Assembly (NCBI RefSeq): GCF_020859565.1
Contig: NZ_JAJHUO010000045.1
Location: forward strand, 1-64,000
Origin: Saccharothrix luteola
Lineage (GTDB): Bacteria > Actinomycetota > Actinomycetes > Mycobacteriales > Pseudonocardiaceae
Direction of reading: 5' to 3'
DNA: 64,000 nt
In this document: positions 49,591-57,680 of the stretch, piece by piece
Layout: the number at the start of each line of letters is the position of its first letter
Position numbering within the stretch: the first letter of the stretch is position 1
The notes under the pieces: model-generated
Database searches by the model: none
Seen by the model: the letters and a program-made list of their open reading frames with translations, nothing else
Told to the model about the DNA's origin: nothing
Made by a program: the position numbers and the translations under genes

Positions 49591-50415
49591 ATGACCAGCG
49601 GCAAGAAGACGAAGGCCGCGCGCTCCAGCGTTGCGGCGGCGCGCTCCTCGGTGGTGGCCAAGAAGCCGAAGCCGTGGGGCACCATCATCGCGGTGGTGGC
49701 CGTGCTGGCCCTGGCCGGCACCGTGTTCGGCTACGCGTACAGCCAGATCGCGGACCGCAACGCGAAGGAGCAGGCGCTCGCGAAGTGGAACCCGACCGAG
49801 GAGAACAAGGACCCCTCGGACCAGATCCCCGGCGTGGTCAAGGTCGAGTACGAGGCCAGCAAGCACGTCGACGCCACGCAGCGGGTCGCCTACGACCAGT
49901 CACCGCCGTTCGGCGGTCCGCACGACAACGTGTGGGCCGACTGCACCGGCACGGTGTACGACAAGGCCGTCCGCAACGAGAACATGGTCCACCCGCTCGA
50001 GCACGGCGCGGTGTGGATCGCGTACAACCCGGACCAGATCACCGGTGAGGCGCTGGACAAGCTGAAGGCGCGCGCCGAGGGCCAGCCGTTCACCATGCTG
50101 TCGCCCTACCCCGGCCTGGACAAGCCGATCTCGCTGCAGTCGTGGGGCCACCAGCTGAAGCTGGAGAGCGCGGACGACGAGCGGATCGACCAGTTCATCC
50201 AGTCGCTGCGGCGCAACCAGTACACGTACCCCGAGGTCGGCGCCACGTGCGACGCGACCCAGTTCGACGTGACCAACCCGCCGCCGTTCGTGGCGGAGGC
50301 GCCCGGCGCCGACGCCGTCCCGATGGACGGTGGCAAGACGGACGGCACGGAGACCGACCCGTCGGCGCCGGCCGCGACCGACGCGCCCGCGGCCACCACG
50401 ACCGCGAGCAGCTGA
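49591..50415 (+). CDS. DUF3105 membrane-anchored protein
   Basis: A 274-residue protein with a basic cytoplasmic N-terminus, one transmembrane helix (about 30-50) and an outer domain with DUF3105 hallmarks: YDQSPPFGGPHDNVWADCTGTVYD, then MVHPLEHGAVWIAYNP, then a late Cys. The His/Cys pattern suggests metal binding, and DUF3105 often accompanies DUF305 proteins, as here four bases downstream. An acidic/Ala-Thr-rich tail follows. GAGGCGGA precedes the ATG. Confidence 0.9.
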   Translation: MTSGKKTKAARSSVAAARSSVVAKKPKPWGTIIAVVAVLALAGTVFGYAYSQIADRNAKEQALAKWNPTEENKDPSDQIPGVVKVEYEASKHVDATQRVAYDQSPPFGGPHDNVWADCTGTVYDKAVRNENMVHPLEHGAVWIAYNPDQITGEALDKLKARAEGQPFTMLSPYPGLDKPISLQSWGHQLKLESADDERIDQFIQSLRRNQYTYPEVGATCDATQFDVTNPPPFVAEAPGADAVPMDGGKTDGTETDPSAPAATDAPAATTTASS

Positions 50416-50418
50416 CCT

Positions 50419-51123
50419 GTGGCAGGCGCCGGGCAGCAGGACGAGGCACCCCCGTCACGCGGGGTGACCGCGACCAGGACGGTCGTCGTGACCATCGCGG
50501 TCGTGGCCGTCCTCCTGCTCGGCGCCGCCGTCGGTCTGCTGATCAAGCTGCCGGGCGCGGACACCAGTTCGACGCCCGCGCGCGATTCCGTCGACGTCGG
50601 GTTCACGCAGGACATGTCGACGCACCACCTCCAGGGCGTGACGATGGCCAACATCGCGCGGGAGAAGACGGCCGACCCCGCCGTCCGGCAGCTCGCCTTC
50701 GACATCGCCTCGACCCAGTTGGAGCAGGTCGGGCGGATGAAGGGGTGGCTGTTCCTCTGGGGCTACCCCGAGCAGTCGGTCGACGGCGTGCACATGTGGT
50801 GGATGACCTCCGGCACGCACGGGCACGACCCGGCCGCCTCGGGCTCGGGTTCCGGTGACGCCGAGCGGATGCCCGGCATGGCGTCGTCCGAGGAGATCAC
50901 CAAGCTGCGCTCGCTGACCGGCGTCGAGTTCGACGTCTACTTCCTGCAGCTGATGCTGCGGCACCACAAGGGCGGCGCCCCGATGGCCGAGTACGCCGCC
51001 ACGCGCGCCGGTCAGTCGGTCGTGCGGACGCTGGCGGACAACATGCTCAAGTCGCAGACCGCCGAGAGCACGTACATGCAACAACTGATCACGGAACGCG
51101 GCGCCGCCCCTCTGCCGAGCTGA
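50419..51123 (+). CDS. DUF305 four-helix protein
   Basis: A 234-residue protein with an N-terminal transmembrane helix (about 22-44) and a DUF305 ferritin-like helical bundle. Paired-His motifs DMSTHHLQGVTMA and LMLRHHKGGAPMA, with Met-rich surroundings (MKGW, MWWM, MPGM), suggest copper or other metal binding. It starts four bases after the DUF3105 stop; the two products probably act together at the outer face of the membrane (inference). Confidence 0.9.
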   Translation: MAGAGQQDEAPPSRGVTATRTVVVTIAVVAVLLLGAAVGLLIKLPGADTSSTPARDSVDVGFTQDMSTHHLQGVTMANIAREKTADPAVRQLAFDIASTQLEQVGRMKGWLFLWGYPEQSVDGVHMWWMTSGTHGHDPAASGSGSGDAERMPGMASSEEITKLRSLTGVEFDVYFLQLMLRHHKGGAPMAEYAATRAGQSVVRTLADNMLKSQTAESTYMQQLITERGAAPLPS

Positions 51124-51475
51124 CCCGGCCGAGCCGCCTCACCTGGCCGACCTCACCCGGCCGACGCCGCTTGGCCGGCGCTCCAGCCGACGCCGCTCGG
51201 CCGCCGTCTGGCCGGCCCCACCCGGCCGACGCCCCTTGGCGGAGCCACCTGGCCACCCCGCCGAGCCGGCCCACCAGGCCTCGGCCATCCAGCCCACCCG
51301 CCCGGCCGATCCCCCGGCGAACGCCGCTTCGCCGGGCCTCGGGCCGCCGACCCCCTCTGGCCGACCCGGTCGCGTGATCGGCCGCGCACCGCCGGTAACA
51401 GTGCTCCCACCTGGCGTTTTCCGGGCGATTTCCTGGCATGATCCTCGCGACGTGCCGACCCCAGGGGGACACACC
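51124..51475. repeat. Gene-free spacer with degenerate CCGGCCGAC repeats
   Basis: From about 51124 to 51370 the sequence is made of loosely repeated CCGGCCGACGCC, TGGCCGAC and TGGCCGGC words at irregular spacing on both strands. No convincing reading frame is present. The last 100 bases before ATG 51476 are less repetitive and probably hold the promoter of the secreted-protein gene. Confidence 0.6.
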
Positions 51476-53431
51476 ATGACACCGTGGCGAAGATCCGCGC
51501 GCGCGGTCGCCGCGATCGCTCTGCTGAGCACCGCCTTCACCACCGCCGCACCGGCCTCGGCCTACCAGGAGCCGAGGGGCGACGCGCCCGCCGCGACCGC
51601 GGAGAACAGCCCGCCGGCGACGCCGACCGCGCACCAGGTCTGGCCGGACCGGGGCTGCGCGCCGACCGCGCCCGGCACCCACCTCAACCCGGCGAGGCTC
51701 AACGACGCCCAACGCCTGGTGTTCACCGCGACGCTGAGCGACCCGGACCCCGGTGAGGCGCTGACGGCCGAGTTCGCGCACTGGCCCGTCGCCGACCCTC
51801 CCGCCCGCGAGACGCTCCAGTGGCCGGCCGACGCGAACGGCGCGGTCGTCGCGCAGGCGAACGCCTGGTTGTTCCCGCAGGACGGCACGCACGCGTGGAC
51901 GGTACGCGCGCTCGACGCCACGTCCGCCTCCCGGGAGACCGAGCCCTGCTACTTCACCATCGACCGGACCGCGCCCTCGGCGCCGACCATCTTCTCGGAG
52001 GTCTACCCGAGCGGGCCCGGTCAGCGGGGCGGTGGTCTCGGCGTGCCCGGTGACTTCACCTTCTCCACCAGCTCCGACGACGTCGTCGCGTACGAGTACC
52101 GGTTCTTCGCCGAATCGGAGTGGCAGACCGCCACCCCCGCCACCCCCGGCGGCCAGGTGACGATCACCCGCACGCCCCCGCGCGCGAGCTACGACGTCGC
52201 GGTCGTGCGCACGGTCGATCGCGCGGGCAACCGCTCGTCGGACAGCTCGTACCCGTTCGAAGTCCTCGACAATCGCCCGATCGTGGTGTCGGACCGGTAC
52301 GACATCCACGGCAGCCCCAACGGCGGCGTGGGCGTGCCCGGTCGGTTCGACTTCTCCTCGAACCTGACCGACGTGGTGAGCTACACCTTCCAGGTCGACG
52401 ACGGCCCGGAGATCACCGTGGCCGCCGACGCGCAGCGCAAGGCGAGCGTCATGTACGCGCCGACCCACAGCGGGCTCAACGTGCTCACGGCCCACAGCAC
52501 GTCCGCGGCCGGCGTGGCGTCGGCCGAGCGCATCTTCCGGTTCGTGCTGGACGACGCACCCGTCGTCACCCAGCGCGGGAACGAGGTCGTCGGGTCGTCG
52601 GTGGAGTTCGAGATCCAGCCCCGCCAAGCGGGCGCCGTGTCCTACACCTACTACTTCGTGCGCCACGACGTCTCGACGACCGAACGCGTCGTGGCGCCCG
52701 CGGAGGCGGACGGCACGGCCCGCTTCACCTGGGTGCCGCAGGCCACCGACCTGGACTTCGCCTCCCTGCGGGTGCGCAGCACCGACGGGTCGGGCCGGCT
52801 GTCGGTGACGCGGACGGTCAACCTGGACGTGGACGGCGCCGCGCCGGCCATCACCATCACCGGTGGGACGCCTGCCCGGCCGGCCGCGGTCACCTTCACC
52901 ACCAGCATGGTCGCGCCGGTCGAGTACGAGTACTGGTTCGACCACGCGCCCTCGGTGAAGTACACCGCGCCCGCCGACCCCGACGGCACGACCACCGTCC
53001 GGCACACCGCCGACCGCGTCGGCACGCTGGTGCTGCGCGCCCGCGTCCGCAACGCCGCCGGCACCTGGTCGGCCCAGGGCGGCGTGAACTGGCGGGTCCA
53101 GGACAACCCGACCGTCAGCTCGGCGGAGTTCCCCGCCGCCTCCAGCGGCAAGTGGCGCGAGGGGTCCTTTACGTTCACCGCGAACCAGGCCGACGCGACG
53201 GCGTTCGAGTACACGGTCGACGGCGTCACCACGACCGTCCCGATCGGCCCGGACGGCACCGCGACGATCCGCTGGACCCCCACCCACGCCGAGGAGCAGC
53301 ACCTGCGGGTGGTCAGCCGCACCGCGGCGGGCGTCAAGTCGACCCACACCGACCACCGGTTCCGGATCGCGCCCGACCGGGTCGGCCGGGCGGACGTGCC
53401 GGAGTGGAAGACCCCGTCGCACCGCCGATGA
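51476..53431 (+). CDS. Large secreted protein of repeated Ig-like domains
   Basis: A 651-residue exported protein. The signal peptide (PWRRSARAVAAIALLSTAF) is cut near PASA-YQEP. The mature part is about five to six beta-sandwich modules of 85-95 residues, recurring on phrases such as FTFSTSSDDVVAYEYRF, FDFSSNLTDVVSYTFQV, FTTSMVAPVEYEYWF and FTFTANQADATAFEYTV. No enzymatic motif. ATG 51476 follows AGGGGGA. Likely a surface or extracellular-matrix protein. Confidence 0.82.
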   Translation: MTPWRRSARAVAAIALLSTAFTTAAPASAYQEPRGDAPAATAENSPPATPTAHQVWPDRGCAPTAPGTHLNPARLNDAQRLVFTATLSDPDPGEALTAEFAHWPVADPPARETLQWPADANGAVVAQANAWLFPQDGTHAWTVRALDATSASRETEPCYFTIDRTAPSAPTIFSEVYPSGPGQRGGGLGVPGDFTFSTSSDDVVAYEYRFFAESEWQTATPATPGGQVTITRTPPRASYDVAVVRTVDRAGNRSSDSSYPFEVLDNRPIVVSDRYDIHGSPNGGVGVPGRFDFSSNLTDVVSYTFQVDDGPEITVAADAQRKASVMYAPTHSGLNVLTAHSTSAAGVASAERIFRFVLDDAPVVTQRGNEVVGSSVEFEIQPRQAGAVSYTYYFVRHDVSTTERVVAPAEADGTARFTWVPQATDLDFASLRVRSTDGSGRLSVTRTVNLDVDGAAPAITITGGTPARPAAVTFTTSMVAPVEYEYWFDHAPSVKYTAPADPDGTTTVRHTADRVGTLVLRARVRNAAGTWSAQGGVNWRVQDNPTVSSAEFPAASSGKWREGSFTFTANQADATAFEYTVDGVTTTVPIGPDGTATIRWTPTHAEEQHLRVVSRTAAGVKSTHTDHRFRIAPDRVGRADVPEWKTPSHRR

Positions 53432-53474
53432 GCCCTCGGCACAGCAGGACCCGCCGTTCTCGCCTCACCCGCTC

Positions 53475-53511
53475 GGGGCTACCCGCGAGCACTGGCGTGG
53501 CGGCCCCATCC
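53475..53511 (+). repeat. Left copy of the direct repeat flanking the anchor-K-like gene
   Basis: GGGGCTACCCGCGAG, 12 variable bases, then GGCCCCATCC. The same two blocks, separated by 13 bases, recur at 54207-54244 in front of the acyl-CoA dehydrogenase gene. Here the operator dyad has lost its right half (GAGCAC instead of GAGTAG), and no gene starts downstream on this strand. Confidence 0.75.
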
Positions 53512-53516
53512 GTGGT

Positions 53517-54077
53517 TCAGCCACCGACCAACGGGTTCGTCCGCTCGAACTTGGCGACGATGTCGGCCTCGTTGTGCTTGCCCTCAGGGCTGAGGAACTG
53601 GGGAACGACCGTGCCGTCCATCAGGAAGCCGATGATCGACACTTCGTACTTGACGCCTTCGATGTGCACGATCTCGTTGCCGGAGACCTTCGGCAGTTTG
53701 ACCTTGTCGTCCTGGTAACCAGGCGAATTGATGGTTTCGACATGAGAGAAAACTACGGTGCACTTGTGCTTGGTGCCATCGTCCTTGAACTCGATGTCGA
53801 TCTCGAGAGTCGCCTGGAACTGCGTTTCCTCCCCCATTAAGATCACGTAGTTGTGGTGCGTGAACGTACCCAGCGTGACTTGGAAGCTGTTGCTGCCGTC
53901 GTGTTTCGTGTGGGCGAGGGCACCGGTGAACTCGTACTCGCTCCGCCCGGCGTTCTCGTCACCCGGGGCCGGGGTGCCCCATTTGATGTGATTGCTGTCC
54001 AGACCGTTGAGCTTCATCTCGGGCGTGTTCGGATCGACCGAGATCCACTTTCCGGTGGTGACAATTCGGTCCACCAT
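53517..54077 (-). CDS. Choice-of-anchor-K-like protein, possibly acquired
   Basis: A 186-residue protein with the WGTPAPG ... GRSEYEFTG ... FQVTLGTFTHHNYVI ... LEIDIEF pattern of choice-of-anchor K domains, which are mostly found in exported proteins. No signal peptide or anchor is visible from the ATG at 54077 (AGGGAG upstream), so it would be cytosolic unless exported another way. Codon use is clearly less GC-rich than in the neighbours. It lies between imperfect direct repeats (53475 and 54207), which suggests insertion. Function unknown. Confidence 0.7.
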   Translation of the reverse strand: MVDRIVTTGKWISVDPNTPEMKLNGLDSNHIKWGTPAPGDENAGRSEYEFTGALAHTKHDGSNSFQVTLGTFTHHNYVILMGEETQFQATLEIDIEFKDDGTKHKCTVVFSHVETINSPGYQDDKVKLPKVSGNEIVHIEGVKYEVSIIGFLMDGTVVPQFLSPEGKHNEADIVAKFERTNPLVGG

Positions 54078-54206
54078 GAGGCGCTCCCTATACCTGGGGT
54101 TTATCCGCGAACGAGTTACGCGCCAACAGTGGTGTGCGCACGAGCGCATCCACATCAACCGAACGGGTGATCATCTGGCGAACACCGGGCACATGGTCAC
54201 CCGGAC

Positions 54207-54244
54207 GGGGCTACCCGCGAGTAGTAACGTGGGAGGCCCCATCC
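54207..54244 (+). promoter_or_regulatory. Acyl-CoA dehydrogenase promoter operator (right copy of the repeat)
   Basis: CTACCCGCGAGTAG (54211-54224) is a dyad-symmetric TetR-type operator candidate, followed by TAACGTGGGAGGCCCCATCC and a GGAGG ribosome site. Its position 33 bases before ATG 54257 suits a repressor of fatty-acid degradation. The flanking blocks are duplicated at 53475-53511. Confidence 0.6.
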
Positions 54245-54256
54245 TGGAGGTCAGCG

Positions 54257-56143
54257 ATGACCGCAGTGGATCCCGACAAGCACGTTGACGAGCGCACCGC
54301 GCGCAAGGTCGCGGAACAGGCCCGCGAGACCCGGTGGCGCCACCCGAGCTTCGGCCGCGAGCTCTTCCTCGGCCACTTCCGCCTCGACCTGATCCATCCC
54401 CACCCCAGCGGCTCGGCCGAGGACCGCGAGCGCGGCGAGACGTTCCTCGCCGCCCTGCGCGAGTTCTGCGAGCACTCCGTGGACGGCGCGGAGATCGAGC
54501 GCGACGCCCTCATCCCCGACCACGTGCTGACCGGCCTCAAGCAGCTCGGCGCGTTCGGCATGAAGATCAAGCGCGAGTACGGCGGCCTCGGCCTGTCCCA
54601 GGTCTACTACAACCGGGCGTTGATGATGGTCGGCTCGGTCAGCCCCGCGTTGGGCGCGATGCTGTCCGCGCACCAGTCCATCGGCGTGCCGCAGCCGCTG
54701 GCGATGTTCGGCACGGACGAGCAGAAGCGGCAGTACCTGCCCCGCTGCGCGACCGGCGAGATCAGCGCGTTCCTGCTCACCGAGCCGGACGTGGGCAGCG
54801 ACCCGGCCCGCCTCGGCACCACGGCCACGCCCACCGACGACGGCTACGTGCTCAACGGCGTGAAGCTGTGGACGACCAACGGCGTGGTGGCCGACCTGCT
54901 GGTGGTGATGGCGCAGGTGCCGGGCAAGGGCATCAGCGCGTTCGTGGTCGAGGGCGACTCGCCCGGCATCACGGTGGAGAACCGCAACGAGTTCATGGGC
55001 CTGCGCGGCCTGGAGAACGGCGTCACCCGGTTCCACCAGGTCCACGTGCCCAAGGCCAACCTGATCGGCAAGGAGGGCGCGGGCCTGAAGATCGCGCTCA
55101 CCACGCTCAACACCGGCCGGCTGTCGTTGCCCGCCCTGTGCGCGGGCGCGGCGAAGTGGAGCCTGAAGATCGCCCGCGAGTGGACGGCGCACCGCGTGCA
55201 GTGGGGCCGGCCGATCGGCGAGCACGAGGCCATCGCGGGCAAGATCGCCTACATCGCGGCCACCGCCTACGCGCTGGAGGCCGTGCTCGACCTGTCCAGC
55301 GAGCTGGCCGACGCGGGCGGGCACGACATCCGCATCGAGGCGGCACTGGCCAAGCTCTACGGCTCCGAGATGGCCTGGCTGGTCGCGGACGAGCTGGTGC
55401 AGCTGCGCGGTGGGCGCGGCTACGAGACCGCGGCGTCCCTGGCGGCCCGCGGCGAACGCGGCGTGCCCGCCGAGCAGGTGCTGCGCGACCTGCGGATCAA
55501 CCGGATCTTCGAGGGCTCGACCGAGATCATGCACCTGCTCATCGCACGGGAGGCGGTGGACGCGCACCTGGCCGTCGCCGGTGACTTCATCGACCCGGAG
55601 GCCGACACCAAGCGCAAGGCGCAGGCGCTGGCCAGGGCGGGCGGGTTCTACGCCAAGTGGCTGCCGACGCTGGTGGTCGGCAAGGGCCAGGTGCCGCGCG
55701 CCTACGCCGAGTTCGGGCCGCTGGCCGGTCACCTGCGGTTCGTCGAGCGGTCCAGCCGCAAGCTGGCCAGGCAGACGTTCTACGCCATGTCGCGCTGGCA
55801 GGGCCGGCTGGAGCGCAAGCAGCGGTTCCTGGCGCGGATCGTGGACATCGGCGCGGAGCTGTTCGCCATCAGCGCGGCGTGCGTGAAGGCGGCGGCGGAC
55901 GGAGACCGGGCGGTCGAGCTGGCGGACGCGTTCGCCGCGCAGGCGCGCGTGCGGGTCGACGAGCTGTTCGACCGGTTGTGGCGCAACTGCGACGACTCGG
56001 ACGCGAAGGTGGCGCGGCACGTCCTGGACGGCCGGTTCACCTGGCTGGAGGAGGGGGTGCTGGACCCGTCCGGCCCGGGACCGTGGATCGCGGACTCGAC
56101 GCACCGGGCGTCCACGGCGCAGAACGTCCACCGCTCGACATAG
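54257..56143 (+). CDS. Acyl-CoA dehydrogenase with a C-terminal extension
   Basis: A 628-residue flavoenzyme catalysing the first step of acyl-CoA beta-oxidation. The core (about 60-440) has GGLGLSQVYYNRA, AFLLTEPDVGSDPA, LWTTNGVVADLLVV and the catalytic Glu in RINRIFEGSTEIMH. About 190 further residues form a second helical domain, as in the long VLCAD-like bacterial enzymes, pointing to long-chain substrates. The N-terminal extension (FGRELFLGHFRLDLIHPHP) is typical of this group. GGAGG precedes the ATG. Confidence 0.92.
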   Translation: MTAVDPDKHVDERTARKVAEQARETRWRHPSFGRELFLGHFRLDLIHPHPSGSAEDRERGETFLAALREFCEHSVDGAEIERDALIPDHVLTGLKQLGAFGMKIKREYGGLGLSQVYYNRALMMVGSVSPALGAMLSAHQSIGVPQPLAMFGTDEQKRQYLPRCATGEISAFLLTEPDVGSDPARLGTTATPTDDGYVLNGVKLWTTNGVVADLLVVMAQVPGKGISAFVVEGDSPGITVENRNEFMGLRGLENGVTRFHQVHVPKANLIGKEGAGLKIALTTLNTGRLSLPALCAGAAKWSLKIAREWTAHRVQWGRPIGEHEAIAGKIAYIAATAYALEAVLDLSSELADAGGHDIRIEAALAKLYGSEMAWLVADELVQLRGGRGYETAASLAARGERGVPAEQVLRDLRINRIFEGSTEIMHLLIAREAVDAHLAVAGDFIDPEADTKRKAQALARAGGFYAKWLPTLVVGKGQVPRAYAEFGPLAGHLRFVERSSRKLARQTFYAMSRWQGRLERKQRFLARIVDIGAELFAISAACVKAAADGDRAVELADAFAAQARVRVDELFDRLWRNCDDSDAKVARHVLDGRFTWLEEGVLDPSGPGPWIADSTHRASTAQNVHRST

Positions 56144-56146
56144 TTG

Positions 56147-56185
56147 CACGGGGCAGGTGTTTGCGGGCGCGGCACCTGCCCCGTG
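56147..56185 (+). terminator. Terminator hairpin of the acyl-CoA dehydrogenase gene
   Basis: CACGGGGCAGGTG and CACCTGCCCCGTG form a perfect 13-bp stem with a 13-base loop, starting four bases past the stop codon. Confidence 0.75.
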
Positions 56186-56190
56186 GCACG

Positions 56191-56229
56191 GTCGAAAGGG
56201 GACCACGTCCCCCGTACTCCCCTTTCGAC
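56191..56229. terminator. Second perfect hairpin
   Basis: GTCGAAAGGGGA and TCCCCTTTCGAC form a perfect 12-bp stem with a 15-base loop, only five bases after the first hairpin. Read on the minus strand it would follow the ROK gene by about 130 bases. A weaker AGCGGAA/TTCCGCT pair follows. The remaining bases to 56356 hold no gene. Confidence 0.6.
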
Positions 56230-56356
56230 TCCCCTAACTAGCGGAAGGAACAAACACACCCTCCAGGAGGAGGTTCCGCTCACGCTACGTCGTTACTGGC
56301 GAGTTGAGACCTACGACTTTCGGGTGAATCAGCAGGTGAGAGTCACTCGACTACTC

Positions 56357-57544
56357 TCAGAGAGTCACGCTGCCTCGACGGTCGAACACGAGCTCGCGCG
56401 CCGACCGCAACCCCATGGCGATGGCACCGCTGAGCACCGCACCGTCACCCAGCTCGCCCGCCACGATCCGCGGCACGAGCGGCGTCATCCGCCGCAGCGC
56501 CGCCTCCATCGGCTCCTGGAGCAGGTCGGTGTTGCTGCCGATGCCGCCGCCGAGCACCACCAGCTCAGGGTCGATCACCGCCACCACCGACGCCACCACG
56601 AACGCCAGCCGCTCCGCCTCGTCGCGCACCGCGAGCAGCGCCCGTCCGTCACCGGCCTTCGCCGCCGCGAACACCTCCCGCGCCGACCGCGCCGCCAGCC
56701 CGCGCCGCTTCGCCAGCGCCACCACGGATTCCGCCGCCGCGGCGGCCTCGACCTGGCCGCGCTGCCGTCCGTCCTCTTCGGACTGACCGGTGTAGGGCAG
56801 GTAGCCGACCTCGCCCGCCGCCCCGTGCGCGCCGCGGAACAGCCGGCCGTCCACCACGATCCCCATGCCGATCCCGGTGCCGACGGTGAGGCACACGAAC
56901 ACGTCGACGTCGCGCGCCACCCCGTAGGCCTGCTCGCCGACGGCGGCCAGGTTCGCGTCGTTCTCCACGACGAGACCCGCGCCCAGCTCGGCCTCCAGGT
57001 CGTCCAGCAGGCCCGGCCGTTCCCAACCGGGCAGGTTCGGCGCGTGGCGCAGGGTCCGGTCGCGCGGATCGGGCACGCCGGGCGTGCCGACGACCTTCAC
57101 CACCAGGTCGGCGGGCGACAGCCCGGCGTCGGACGCCGTCCGCTCGACCAGCTCCCGCACCGTGCGGACCAGGGCCGTCGCCGAACGGCACCGGTTGCGC
57201 TCGTCGGACCGCGCGATCACCGAACCGGCCAGGTCCGCCACCGCCACCCGGATCCGCTGCCTGCCGATGTCGACGCCGAGCACGTGCCCCGCCGCCGGGT
57301 TCGGCTCGTAGACCACGGCCGACCGGCCCGGTCCCGCCGACGTGCGGCCGATGGGGCGCACCAGGCCGTGCTGCTCCAGGTCGAGCAACGCCTGGCCGAT
57401 GGTCGGCTTCGACAGGCCGGTGTCCTTGGCGAGCTGCGGCCTCGTCGCCGGACCGCCGTCCCGCAAGCGGTCCAGCACCGCGCGCTGGTTGAGCACGCGC
57501 ATCCCCGCGGGGGTGCCCACCTGGGGCGGGTTCGGGGCCGTCAC
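56357..57544 (-). CDS. ROK-family transcriptional regulator
   Basis: A 395-residue regulator: winged helix (about 15-75; LNQRAVLDRLRDGGPATR, LSKPTIGQALLDLEQHGLV) joined to a ROK sugar-kinase-like domain with HVLGVDIGRQRIRVAVAD, LTVGTGIGMGIVVDGRLFRGAHGAAGEVG and VVLGGGIG. The zinc-binding Cys cluster of ROK kinases is absent, consistent with a sensor rather than an enzyme. It is divergent from the GH92 mannosidase gene over 136 bp, so that gene is its probable target, with a sugar as inducer. GTG start 57544. Confidence 0.9.
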   Translation of the reverse strand: MTAPNPPQVGTPAGMRVLNQRAVLDRLRDGGPATRPQLAKDTGLSKPTIGQALLDLEQHGLVRPIGRTSAGPGRSAVVYEPNPAAGHVLGVDIGRQRIRVAVADLAGSVIARSDERNRCRSATALVRTVRELVERTASDAGLSPADLVVKVVGTPGVPDPRDRTLRHAPNLPGWERPGLLDDLEAELGAGLVVENDANLAAVGEQAYGVARDVDVFVCLTVGTGIGMGIVVDGRLFRGAHGAAGEVGYLPYTGQSEEDGRQRGQVEAAAAAESVVALAKRRGLAARSAREVFAAAKAGDGRALLAVRDEAERLAFVVASVVAVIDPELVVLGGGIGSNTDLLQEPMEAALRRMTPLVPRIVAGELGDGAVLSGAIAMGLRSARELVFDRRGSVTL

Positions 57545-57610
57545 GGTGAGTGAGTGTAGATCGGGTGGAGCAGCTTCCGGACAGGCTTGCGGACAAGTTG
57601 CGCGGCCGCA

Positions 57611-57629
57611 CTTGACAACGATGTCAGCT
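57611..57629. promoter_or_regulatory. Operator-like dyad and -35 upstream of the GH92 gene
   Basis: CTTGACAACGATGTCAGCT contains TGACA-acga-TGTCA, an inverted repeat of the type bound by LacI or ROK regulators of sugar genes. It also includes TTGACA, a consensus -35 hexamer, so a bound repressor would block polymerase. No clear -10 is seen at ideal spacing. Confidence 0.5.
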
Positions 57630-57680
57630 GCCCCTTTGCTTCGCTAAAGATCGGGTCGGTATGGGCGAAGGGCGTGCGCA

